The notes below the pieces were generated by a model. That model was given only the letters and a program-made list of their open reading frames with translations. It was not told where the DNA came from and did not search any database. This document shows positions 1 to 7,514 of a DNA stretch of 64,000 nt, piece by piece (positions within the stretch are counted from its first letter, which is position 1; each line of letters opens with the position of its first letter). This stretch comes from Kluyvera georgiana ATCC 51603. GTDB taxonomy: Bacteria > Pseudomonadota > Gammaproteobacteria > Enterobacterales > Enterobacteriaceae. The stretch covers positions 38,266 to 102,265 of the forward strand of contig NZ_LXEU01000069.1 in the NCBI RefSeq assembly GCF_001654985.1. Reading direction: 5' to 3'. The translations under genes were made by a program, and so were the position numbers.

Positions 1-615
1 GCGCTCACGCTACCCTCGGTGGCGCGAGTCGAGCAACCTGCTGATGTGGTGCAGAATCAGATTAGCGGCTGGAAAGACAGTAACGTACGCATGCTGTTTA
101 TCGCTTCCACGCTGATGTGGACCTGTAACACCATGTATATCATCGATATGCCGCTGTGGATCAGTAGCGATCTCGGCCTGCCGGATAGCCTCGCGGGGAT
201 CCTGATGGGCACTGCCGCCGGTCTGGAGATTCCGGCGATGATCGTTGCGGGCTACTACGTGAAGCACTTCGGTAAGCGTCGGATGATGGTCACTGCGGTA
301 GCCGCTGGGGTGCTGTTCTACGTTGGGCTTATCTTCTTCCACAGCCATACCGCGCTGCTGATATTACAGCTGTTTAACGCTGTGTTTATCGGCATTGTCG
401 CCGGGATTGGCATGCTGTGGTTCCAGGACCTGATGCCGGGTCGCGCCGGGGCGGCGACCACGCTGTTCACCAACAGCATCTCGACCGGGGTGATCCTCGC
501 GGGGATTGTACAGGGGGCGCTGGCGCAGAGCTTTGGCCACTTCTCGGTGTACTGGGTGATTGCGGGGATTTCGGTGGTAACACTGGCGATGACCGCGCGG
601 GTGAAGGACGTCTAA
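1..615 (+). CDS. setA: Sugar efflux transporter SetA, 3' part only
   Basis: Inner-membrane major facilitator protein that exports sugars and is linked to relief of glucose-phosphate stress. The reading frame is open from the first base of the window, so the N-terminal half lies outside it. About 204 C-terminal residues are visible and match E. coli SetA closely, for example the run around LPSVARVE at the left edge, MWTCNTMYIIDMPLW, GKRRMM and the terminal VKDV. Several hydrophobic membrane segments are present. In E. coli this gene sits directly before leuD; here about 10 kb of catabolic genes separate them. Tail-to-tail with the fructokinase gene. The GTG at 19 is an internal codon and not a start. 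Confidence 0.95.
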   Translation, partial: ALTLPSVARVEQPADVVQNQISGWKDSNVRMLFIASTLMWTCNTMYIIDMPLWISSDLGLPDSLAGILMGTAAGLEIPAMIVAGYYVKHFGKRRMMVTAVAAGVLFYVGLIFFHSHTALLILQLFNAVFIGIVAGIGMLWFQDLMPGRAGAATTLFTNSISTGVILAGIVQGALAQSFGHFSVYWVIAGISVVTLAMTARVKDV

Positions 616-620
616 GCGCG

Positions 621-652
621 GTAGCCGGGCTAGCCCATCGTAGCCCGGTTAC
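621..652. terminator. Stem-loop between convergent setA and fructokinase genes
   Basis: Inverted repeat with 12-base arms (621-632 and 641-652, one mismatch) around GTAGCCGGGCTA, with an 8-base loop. It lies between two converging genes, so it could end both transcripts, but there is no U-tract. It may also simply be a small palindromic repeat. Confidence 0.5.
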
Positions 653-663
653 ATCGCTCGTCT

Positions 664-1629
664 CTAAGCTTGCAGGCCGAGATAGCTATTCACCTCGTGG
701 GCATCAGGGATGGCGTCGATCGCGCCAAATCGAGTGCAGGTTAGCGCGCCGCAGACGTTGGCCCAGAGAACGGCCCTCTGCATGTGATCGTAGTTATCAA
801 ACTGACAATCCGGTTTTGCCATTTGCTGCAGCAATGCGCCAATAAAAGCGTCACCGGCTCCGGTTGAATCAATGGAGTCAATGGCGATAGACGGAACCAG
901 CTGCTGCCTACCGGAGCGATGGCTGAGCCATGTCCCTCGGTGCCCGCAGGTGACGGTGACATAGCTGACGCCCGCCTGGTGCAGTTGCTCACAGCCCTTC
1001 TCATTCGTTTCTTCTCCGGTGAGAAAGGCAAGCTCCTCTTCGCTGACCTTGACGATATCCGTCTGGTGGAACCAGGGCTTACAACGCGTGATAAATTCCT
1101 GTGGCTTGTCGCCCCAGAGCCCATCCCGGTAGTTGGGATCGAATGAGATGATGATGTTTCGTTGACGGGCTTCCTGCAAAAGGCGCTGGTAGGTGGAATA
1201 AAGTTCGCCATCCAGCAACCCGGTTGCGGCCCCAAAGTGAACGATGCCGACATCGTCGAGAAAGTCATTGGGCAGATCCTGCCACGCCAGTTCGGCGTCC
1301 GCGCCGCGACAGAAGGTAAAATCGCGCTCGCCGTCGCTTTGCAGAGCCACAAAGGCCAGCGTGGTGGGCGTGACGCTGCGTGCTAGCCCTGACATATCGA
1401 TGTTGTCAGGCCGTAGGGCCTCCATCAGAAAATCGCCAAAAGGATCGAGACCCACTTTCGTCGCCAGCTTTGCCTGGCCACCGCTACGGTTAATGGCAAT
1501 GGCGACGTTGGCCGGTGCGCCGCCTGCTTTTTTTAGAAATTTTTCGCCATTCTTCAGGCCAATGCCGATATCGGTACACACGAAATCAATCAGCATCTCA
1601 CCGATACAGGCAATCTTGTTGTGATTCAT
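664..1629 (-). CDS. PfkB-family fructokinase of the GH91 fructan operon
   Basis: Predicted cytoplasmic sugar kinase, 321 residues, that would turn free fructose plus ATP into fructose-6-phosphate. The ribokinase/PfkB family is shown by the N-terminal GGAPANVAIA sugar-binding stretch (about residues 36-45) and the C-terminal DSTGAGDAF motif, whose last Asp (Asp260) is the expected catalytic base. The start ATG is preceded by GGGAG. It lies 10 bases after the GH91 stop and is the last gene of the five-gene set on this strand. With GH32 and GH91 upstream, fructose is the most sensible substrate, but PfkB kinases also act on other sugars such as 2-keto-3-deoxygluconate, so the specificity is inferred from context. 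Confidence 0.85.
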   Translation of the reverse strand: MNHNKIACIGEMLIDFVCTDIGIGLKNGEKFLKKAGGAPANVAIAINRSGGQAKLATKVGLDPFGDFLMEALRPDNIDMSGLARSVTPTTLAFVALQSDGERDFTFCRGADAELAWQDLPNDFLDDVGIVHFGAATGLLDGELYSTYQRLLQEARQRNIIISFDPNYRDGLWGDKPQEFITRCKPWFHQTDIVKVSEEELAFLTGEETNEKGCEQLHQAGVSYVTVTCGHRGTWLSHRSGRQQLVPSIAIDSIDSTGAGDAFIGALLQQMAKPDCQFDNYDHMQRAVLWANVCGALTCTRFGAIDAIPDAHEVNSYLGLQA

Positions 1630-1639
1630 CGTATTCTCC

Positions 1640-3007
1640 CTACTGCAACGCGGTGAGCGCAGGCGTTGCGCGGAAAGCGTTAGCCGTCCTGTCCAGTGTT
1701 ACCTGTGAATCGGTGCCCGAATCGAGGATCGTATTGTGCTGCGATGCTTTCTCCACCAGTACTGCGGTAACATCCAGCGGTTTCAGGCTGGCGGTCGTTA
1801 ACAAGGCCTCGACCTGTGCTGCAAAGCAGGCATCTTCTTCTGAGGTTGACGGCTGCGAGGTTGATACTTCGGTCGTGGCAACAATATGGTTGTTGGCAAT
1901 ATAGTTTCCTTTCCCGGCAACGACACGAATGATGACCGGTTTTGTGTTCGCCGGTTTGAGATATTGCGTATCGATAGTCTCCGAAATATGGTTGGATATT
2001 ATCGAGTTATTGCTACCGTTGATATGCAGCAAGCCGTATGAATCTTCTAAGCCATTGTTGTAACCCTGCATCGGCGGCCAGGGCTCGTGGTCACGTAAGA
2101 AATGGTTGGCGGAAACCAGATTTTCCGTGCAATTTTCTTCCAGTACCAGCATTCCCGGATAGAACGAATGGAAGCGGTTGCTGGTTATTGAAGAACGCAC
2201 CACGCCAGATAAATGCACGCTGCTTGAACCACGGGGGAATATATTGTTGGTGGCGATCAGCAGCCCGCCGAAGTTCTGCGCGTAAATGGAGTAGCCTTTA
2301 TATCCTGCACCGATTAGGTTATCGGTTATTTTCGATGCCTGTCCGGCACCGCGCAGCTCAATGCAGTTCCCGCACTCGGCGATAAAGTTATTATGAATCG
2401 CCATCGCATCGCTATTATAGGTGGTGAGACCATGCTCCAGATAGATAAAGCCCATTCCCGTGATGCGGAAGGAGTCCTGCGCCGTGGCGATATAAATTCC
2501 TGTTTTACCATTGATGTAGGTATTCTCGGGGTCATTATTGCCTGACGCGTCATCGACAAAGTGTAGACCATCAATGCAGAAATTTTCAAAAGCGACCGAG
2601 CTAATGCGCGGAGCACCGCTGCGCTTCACATAAAACGCTGCACCGGCCCATTCCTCATCACCCGATTGGGGGATGAGATCGACCAGAATACGACTACCGC
2701 CCGGCCAGAGATCGTGTAAATTTTCCCATTCATTGGCCGGAGTATTAAAACGAATGCTGGAAGAAACAAAGCCGTGGCCCGCCCCCATAATTTTCAGATA
2801 GCTGATATCTATCAATACCTGAGTTGTCAGGTGATAGTCTCCCGGGGGAATATAGATAGCCGCACCGGGTTTGCCGCCATCATTAATATCAGTTTCCGTT
2901 TGTCGACGCTTAATATCTGCAATGATGCTGTTGATAACTTCACCGATATCTTTATAGGGATTCCCAACGTGCCATTGAGTGACGTCGTAGTGGTTATTGC
3001 TCGTCAT
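1640..3007 (-). CDS. GH91 protein: difructose anhydride III hydrolase or inulin fructotransferase
   Basis: 455 residues, recognised by its likeness to inulin fructotransferase (DFA III-forming) and DFA III hydrolase, the right-handed beta-helix enzymes of family GH91. Visible family hallmarks are PGAAIYIPPGDYHLTTQV (about 47-64), the ISYLKIMGAGHGF region, NFIAECGNCIEL (207-218) and LDSGTDSQVT near the C terminus. Asp200 and Glu211 are 11 residues apart, the same spacing as the catalytic Asp/Glu pairs published for this family (D233/E244 and D207/E218), so they are the likely catalytic residues. There is no signal peptide. That fits an intracellular hydrolase opening imported DFA III to inulobiose better than a secreted enzyme acting on inulin. 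Start has AAGGA about 8 bases upstream. General annotation might call it pectate lyase-like because of the fold. Confidence 0.8.
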   Translation of the reverse strand: MTSNNHYDVTQWHVGNPYKDIGEVINSIIADIKRRQTETDINDGGKPGAAIYIPPGDYHLTTQVLIDISYLKIMGAGHGFVSSSIRFNTPANEWENLHDLWPGGSRILVDLIPQSGDEEWAGAAFYVKRSGAPRISSVAFENFCIDGLHFVDDASGNNDPENTYINGKTGIYIATAQDSFRITGMGFIYLEHGLTTYNSDAMAIHNNFIAECGNCIELRGAGQASKITDNLIGAGYKGYSIYAQNFGGLLIATNNIFPRGSSSVHLSGVVRSSITSNRFHSFYPGMLVLEENCTENLVSANHFLRDHEPWPPMQGYNNGLEDSYGLLHINGSNNSIISNHISETIDTQYLKPANTKPVIIRVVAGKGNYIANNHIVATTEVSTSQPSTSEEDACFAAQVEALLTTASLKPLDVTAVLVEKASQHNTILDSGTDSQVTLDRTANAFRATPALTALQ

Positions 3008-3039
3008 AAATAAATCCTTCTCGAAAATAAAACCCGGTA

Positions 3040-4728
3040 TTATTTCTGGGAATACGTTGACTGATAGTGTGTGAGCGTCGCCGGGGCGCCCGTTATCTGT
3101 ACTTGAGTCAGATGGCTACAGGAGTAATAGCGGCGGGTACCGCAAACGCTGCCCTGGAGGGCAAAGACTTCAACAATACCGGCGTCGAAGAACAACGTAA
3201 TGTCACCGACATCGGCCAGCGGCGTGCTGTAGCGCCCATCGTCCTGGCCTTGTTCACTGAGGGTCAGGGTTGTGCCGTCATGTGCCAGGGTAATTTGCTG
3301 GCCGTTATCGCCAGTTAATGTCAGGCAGAAAGGCGCGGTGGCGGTGAAATCGATCGCGCAGGCCTTAACGCCTTCGGCGGAAGACCAGACGAGACGGTCT
3401 TTCAGTACATGTTGGCTAACCTCCAGTGATTCTGGGGGGCGTACCGGCGTCATGCACAACTGCTGCTTGTCATTCAGATGGAAGCGGCGCGGCAGTGACA
3501 TTTCGCCGCAGTATGCAGAATCGACGGTCTTCTGCGTTGCCCAGTTATACAGCCAGGCAAAGCCGATGCGTTGGTCAGCCTCGCCCCAGGTTTGCAGCGC
3601 ATAGAAATCCGTGCCGAAATCGAGAGTTTGTAGCGGCTGCGTGGAGGGGATGAAGTTGCCGTTGCGGAACTCCCCGGTTTGCGCGAACAGCAGATTATGA
3701 CGTCCCGTCGTGGGTTCGGTGTAGCCGACTACCCCGATGATCAACACCCACACGCCGTCGAGGCAAAAGAAGTCAGGGCACTCTATGCAGCGGCCACCGT
3801 TCTCACGAAAGTAGGCGGGGGCGACGTAAAGGACATGATGGAATGCCCAGTTTTCGCTGTCCTCGGAGTGGAACAACAGCATAGCGGGATCGCCGTTGAC
3901 CGACGCGCCGAGGATCATATAGAACGTCTTATCGGCCTCTTCATACCAGACTTTGGGATCGCGGAAATCGCAGTCGACGCCCGGAGGGAGGTCGGTCAGG
4001 ACGGTTTTTACCATTGCGGGCTTATCGTTATATTTGCCTGGCACGGCCATCTTTTGCACTTCGCGATAGCCACGATACAGGTCATAAGCCGGGAGGCGTT
4101 CGGTATACCAGAAGCGGGTTTGGCCTTGTTTATCAGTGTAGGCGCTACCGGAGAAGGCGCCGCCTGTCGCGCCCAATGCCGTTAAATTTTGCTCTGGCTG
4201 GAGAAAAATAGGGTAGTGCCGCCAGTGGTACAGATCGCGGCTAACGGCATGATTCCAGTGCATCGGCCCCCACTGCGTTGAGTGCGGATGGTATTGGTAG
4301 AACAGATGCCATTCACCGTTTTGGTAATGCAGGCCGTTCGGATCGTTCATCCAGCCGGTGCGCGGTGAAAAGTGTAATGCTGGGCGAAGCGGCTCCTGCT
4401 GATACCCGTCTGCGAGATCATCGTTATTCAGTAAACGGAAGTCATCTGCCTGTGTCGAAATAAAAGAGACACCGTTGGTCGAGAGTGAATCCGGGTGCCA
4501 GGTATAGCACAGCGATATTTCGCTGTGCGCCGCCAGCCACTCCAGATGGGCGACGCCATCCTGCCACGCCGTCCAGGTAAAATATTGGTAGTAGCGCGAT
4601 GCTTCCTGAATTTTAAACACCATTGTGCCGTTTACGTGAATAACAAATAACGGCTGCGTTGTCGGCTGTGCCTCTTTCAGCCACAGATCTATACGCTGGC
4701 CTTTTTTAATATCAAACGACAGGGACAT
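3040..4728 (-). CDS. GH32 beta-fructofuranosidase / exo-fructanase, intracellular
   Basis: 562 residues. Family GH32 enzymes release terminal beta-linked fructose from sucrose, inulin or levan oligosaccharides. All three catalytic motifs are seen: WMNDPNG with nucleophile Asp129, FRDP with transition-state Asp257, and ECP with acid/base Glu316. An extra stretch of about 115 residues precedes the first motif, longer than in sucrose-6-phosphate hydrolases of the ScrB type, and probably forms an N-terminal accessory beta domain; the C terminus holds the usual beta-sandwich. No signal peptide is present, so it acts in the cytoplasm. The gene overlaps the upstream transporter by 17 bases, implying coupled translation. 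In this operon it would split inulobiose or short fructans to fructose. Confidence 0.9.
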   Translation of the reverse strand: MSLSFDIKKGQRIDLWLKEAQPTTQPLFVIHVNGTMVFKIQEASRYYQYFTWTAWQDGVAHLEWLAAHSEISLCYTWHPDSLSTNGVSFISTQADDFRLLNNDDLADGYQQEPLRPALHFSPRTGWMNDPNGLHYQNGEWHLFYQYHPHSTQWGPMHWNHAVSRDLYHWRHYPIFLQPEQNLTALGATGGAFSGSAYTDKQGQTRFWYTERLPAYDLYRGYREVQKMAVPGKYNDKPAMVKTVLTDLPPGVDCDFRDPKVWYEEADKTFYMILGASVNGDPAMLLFHSEDSENWAFHHVLYVAPAYFRENGGRCIECPDFFCLDGVWVLIIGVVGYTEPTTGRHNLLFAQTGEFRNGNFIPSTQPLQTLDFGTDFYALQTWGEADQRIGFAWLYNWATQKTVDSAYCGEMSLPRRFHLNDKQQLCMTPVRPPESLEVSQHVLKDRLVWSSAEGVKACAIDFTATAPFCLTLTGDNGQQITLAHDGTTLTLSEQGQDDGRYSTPLADVGDITLFFDAGIVEVFALQGSVCGTRRYYSCSHLTQVQITGAPATLTHYQSTYSQK

Positions 4729-6133
4729 CTTTTAACTCCTGCGGTAGGTTACGACCCTTTTCCAGTTCGCGTTTCGCGAGGTCACTTTTAATTTTCTCGA
4801 GGAACGAGTTATTGAGCTTGAAGTAGCGCACCATAAACGCGCTGATGAAATAGCTGGCCATCGGCAGCAATGAGAACATCATGATGATGCCGTTGATGGT
4901 TTGTGGATTTTGCTCGGGTTTGTTGGCAACGTAGCCGGTGTAGGCCAGAATCCAGGCGACGATAGCGCCCGCAACGGCTAAGCCCATCTTCAACATAAAC
5001 AGGTTGCCGGCAAAGGAAATCCCCGTCAGACGCTTACCAAATTTCCAGTCGCCGTAGTCGTCAACATCCGACATCATCGCCCAAAGAATGGGGCCGGACT
5101 GGATTAAATGCAGAATGTTAATCACGATGAACAGTGACAGTAGCGGCGTCAGCGACGTTGGATCGATAAACCACAGCGCCAGCGATAGCAGGCCAAGAAT
5201 GATGTTGATAACGCGGAACAGCACCACCTTGTCGAAACGGTCGGTCAGCGGTTTTGCAATGACGCTGCCTAACATATTGCAGGCTACGCCCAGCGCCATA
5301 AAGAAAGTAATAAAGCCAACGGACTCTTTCATCACGTAGGTGGCGTAATAGATGGTGACACCACCACGAATAAAGGCCGGGAAGACGTTGAGGAAGGTGA
5401 TGGAAATCATCAATAGCCACTGATCATTTCTGGCAATATCTTTCAGATCTTTTATTAACGATTCATTTTCCTTGATTGAAACGACGCGTTCTTTAATGCT
5501 GGAGAAGCAAAACAGGAACATTAAGGTTGCGGCGCCACCCATGATCATCATCGTCATCTGGAAACCCGAGGCGCGATCGCCATTCCCCAGCCAATCGGTT
5601 AATGGCAGAATAGACGATGAGATAATTAAGGTGGCTAACCCATTCAGGAAAAAACGCCAGGACAGACATCCCATTCGTTCCTTTTGATTAAGCGTAATCA
5701 CGCCGCCTACCGAACAATAGGGAATATTAATGGCGGTATAAATTAAGGACATAACCAGATAGGTAATCCAGGCGTAAATAATTTTACCGTTCATACTCAA
5801 ATCTGGGGTGGTAAACATCAGGACGGCACACAGGCCGAACGGCACCGCCATCCACAGCAACCATGGACGGAACTTGCCCCAACGAGTTCGGGTTCGGTCG
5901 CAAATAGCCCCCATGGCTGGGTCGCTAAACGCGTCAAATACACGGACAACCAGAAATAGTGTACCGACTAATCCCGCGTCAAGCCCGTAGACATCGGTAT
6001 AAAACCAGGTCAGATATAGCGCCAGAACGCTCCAGATCATCCCCGAACCGGCGTCACCCATGCCGTAACCTATTTTTTCTTTCAGGCTGAGTTTTTCGTA
6101 CGGATCTCGCCGTACTATTGTTTCAGTATGCAT
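4712..6133 (-). CDS. GPH-family sugar:cation symporter of the fructan operon
   Basis: 473 residues with about 12 hydrophobic segments. It belongs to the glycoside-pentoside-hexuronide (GPH) family of the major facilitator superfamily, shown by LKEKIGYGMGDAG near the N terminus and the DPAMGAICDRTRTRWGKFRP loop after the second membrane segment. It would bring a fructan-derived oligosaccharide or DFA III across the inner membrane with a cation, unphosphorylated. I chose the ATG at 6133 because GAGG lies about 9 bases ahead of it; an in-frame ATG at 6148 would add five residues but has no good ribosome site. First gene of the transcription unit after the regulator. A paralogous transporter is encoded at 53352-54761. 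Confidence 0.87.
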   Translation of the reverse strand: MHTETIVRRDPYEKLSLKEKIGYGMGDAGSGMIWSVLALYLTWFYTDVYGLDAGLVGTLFLVVRVFDAFSDPAMGAICDRTRTRWGKFRPWLLWMAVPFGLCAVLMFTTPDLSMNGKIIYAWITYLVMSLIYTAINIPYCSVGGVITLNQKERMGCLSWRFFLNGLATLIISSSILPLTDWLGNGDRASGFQMTMMIMGGAATLMFLFCFSSIKERVVSIKENESLIKDLKDIARNDQWLLMISITFLNVFPAFIRGGVTIYYATYVMKESVGFITFFMALGVACNMLGSVIAKPLTDRFDKVVLFRVINIILGLLSLALWFIDPTSLTPLLSLFIVINILHLIQSGPILWAMMSDVDDYGDWKFGKRLTGISFAGNLFMLKMGLAVAGAIVAWILAYTGYVANKPEQNPQTINGIIMMFSLLPMASYFISAFMVRYFKLNNSFLEKIKSDLAKRELEKGRNLPQELKDVPVV

Positions 6134-6151
6134 TAGTACGCACCTCATTAT

Positions 6152-6165
6152 TGCGCGGTAGCGCA
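6152..6165 (-). other. Small hairpin in the leader of the transporter mRNA
   Basis: Perfect inverted repeat TGCGC-TACC-GCGCA read on the minus strand, just ahead of the GAGG ribosome site of the GPH transporter gene. It might affect translation or mRNA stability; function not shown. Confidence 0.35.
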
Positions 6166-6215
6166 GTGATAAATAAACGACATGGGCCGGGATGGCCGAT
6201 GATAGAGATAAAATA

Positions 6216-6231
6216 ATTTTAGCGATAAAAT
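6216..6231. promoter_or_regulatory. Candidate LacI-family operator of the fructan operon
   Basis: ATTTTAGCGATAAAAT is a 16-base palindrome with one mismatched position pair and a central CG step, the typical form of LacI-family operators. It lies in the 136-base gap between the LacI-type regulator gene and the transporter gene, about 83 bases before the transporter start. Binding by the neighbouring regulator is inferred. Confidence 0.55.
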
Positions 6232-6269
6232 TCCCGGCACAATTAAATGTGCTGAGGGTTATAAGTATT

Positions 6270-7280
6270 TTATAGGGCCGTTATATTAATATTGACACTG
6301 CTCTCGCGAATAATCAGTCGAGAGACAATTTCATACATTTCTATATTGCCCTGTTGTTTTTTATGGTTGACCATTTGAAACGCCAGGTGGGCGATTTCAT
6401 TAATAGGCTGTGCGACGCTGGTTATTTTTTTGGTTTGAGCCAGCAGCGTATTATCGAAACTCGCAATGGCAATATCTTGTGGCAGCAAGAGGCCTTTCTT
6501 TTTGAGTCCATCAATCACATAGTTAGCGGCCACATCATTATAAATTAGCAGGCAGGAACAGGTGGTATTCGGCTGCGTCAGTTTTTCAATGATGATATCA
6601 AGGGTGGCGATATGTTCAGATATTTTCTCCCCTTCGCCTTTCGGTATCCAGAACTGGTTTTCGTCGGCGACGGTTAAACCATGGCGGGTTATTTTTTTAC
6701 TATAAGCAGAGACTTTTCTGTTATCGACGCCATCCTGGGCAATAAAGCCAAATGAGATATGCCCGGTATGGATAAAATGTTCGGCAATACTCTCAGCGCC
6801 CTTGCTTTCGTTAATCGACACCGAATTGAAAAAGCGTGAAACCTGGGTGACCACCGCGACCGGAATGTTGGTGATCGTTAACCATTCCGCCAGTTCTCTT
6901 TCGGCTTCGGTCGGCACCCACAGCAAGCCGTCAATGCCCATCCCCACCAGGGTTTGCAGCAGCTGTTTATCCTGCTGTGGCTGATTCTGATGCGTTTTCA
7001 CAATCACCGATTTCCCGATATATCTAGCCTCTTCCTCGAAGGTCGCCAGCAATTCACAAAAGTGTGGGTTGACCAGATTAGGGAGCACCACGCCTATCAG
7101 CCCTGAACATTTGCCAGTGAGCTGAAACGCACTCTTGTTTGGCACGTAGCAAAGATAATCCATTGCGTCGCGTACCGCTTTGCGGGTCTCCGGGATCACG
7201 CTGGGGTGATTATTGAGCACTCTGGACACGGTAGCGGTCGATACACCGGCCTTTTTCGCGACGTCTTTAATCGATGCCAT
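6270..7280 (-). CDS. LacI-family regulator of the GH91/GH32 fructan operon
   Basis: 336 residues. The N terminus MASIKDVAKKAGVSTATVSRV is a classical LacI/GalR helix-turn-helix; the rest is a periplasmic-binding-protein-like sugar sensor domain. I chose the ATG at 7280, where the helix-turn-helix begins in the usual place, over an in-frame GTG at 7316 that would add 12 unlikely residues; AGGAGGAG lies upstream though slightly far. It is encoded ahead of the transporter on the same strand and probably represses the four genes below it, with a candidate operator at 6216-6231. The coding sequence is visibly richer in A and T than the leu and idn genes around it, which suggests acquisition by transfer. 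The inducer is unknown; a fructan breakdown product is likely. Confidence 0.85.
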   Translation of the reverse strand: MASIKDVAKKAGVSTATVSRVLNNHPSVIPETRKAVRDAMDYLCYVPNKSAFQLTGKCSGLIGVVLPNLVNPHFCELLATFEEEARYIGKSVIVKTHQNQPQQDKQLLQTLVGMGIDGLLWVPTEAERELAEWLTITNIPVAVVTQVSRFFNSVSINESKGAESIAEHFIHTGHISFGFIAQDGVDNRKVSAYSKKITRHGLTVADENQFWIPKGEGEKISEHIATLDIIIEKLTQPNTTCSCLLIYNDVAANYVIDGLKKKGLLLPQDIAIASFDNTLLAQTKKITSVAQPINEIAHLAFQMVNHKKQQGNIEMYEIVSRLIIRESSVNINITAL

Positions 7281-7323
7281 GATGGTTAAATGACTCCTCC
7301 TGATGATGGCGCTCACTATAAAG

Positions 7324-7339
7324 TGTGATAGATGTCAAA
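7324..7339. promoter_or_regulatory. Candidate CRP (cAMP receptor protein) site
   Basis: TGTGA-TAGATG-TCAAA matches 8 of 10 conserved positions of the CRP consensus TGTGA-N6-TCACA. It lies 44 bases upstream of the LacI-type regulator start, in the shared divergent region with idnO, and would place these sugar genes under catabolite control. Confidence 0.45.
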
Positions 7340-7464
7340 AATGCCAGCCAGTTCACATGTTGCTTTGTTACATGAAAATTGCGCTACGTTCTCATCTTGT
7401 GCGTAATTGCCGACTCGATCACATAACGATCATTTTCCTCTTCCTGGATCTTCTTTTTTCTACT

Positions 7465-7490
7465 GTTACGCGTATACAGTTACGCGTAAC
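7465..7490. promoter_or_regulatory. Tandem GntR/IdnR-type operator half-sites upstream of idnO
   Basis: GTTACGCGTA occurs at 7465-7474 and again at 7479-7488, 14 bases apart. The second copy is part of the perfect 12-base palindrome GTTACGCGTAAC. The GTTAC core resembles E. coli GntR and IdnR operators, and an IdnR-like regulator gene lies in this operon (9829-10821). The site sits 25-50 bases before the idnO start, a position suited to repression or activation of that promoter. Confidence 0.6.
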
Positions 7491-7514
7491 AGTTATCAAA
7501 AAAGGAGTTTTTTA

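Noticed and set aside
1640..3007. Alternative catalytic pairing Asn206/Glu217 in the GH91 protein, suggesting a dead enzyme
   Set aside because: Asp200/Glu211 fits the published 11-residue spacing equally well and keeps both acidic residues, so there is no reason to call it inactive.
1640..3007. Pectate lyase or phage tail-spike identity for the beta-helix protein
   Set aside because: Only the fold is shared; the run of specific motifs and the GH32/fructokinase neighbours fit GH91.
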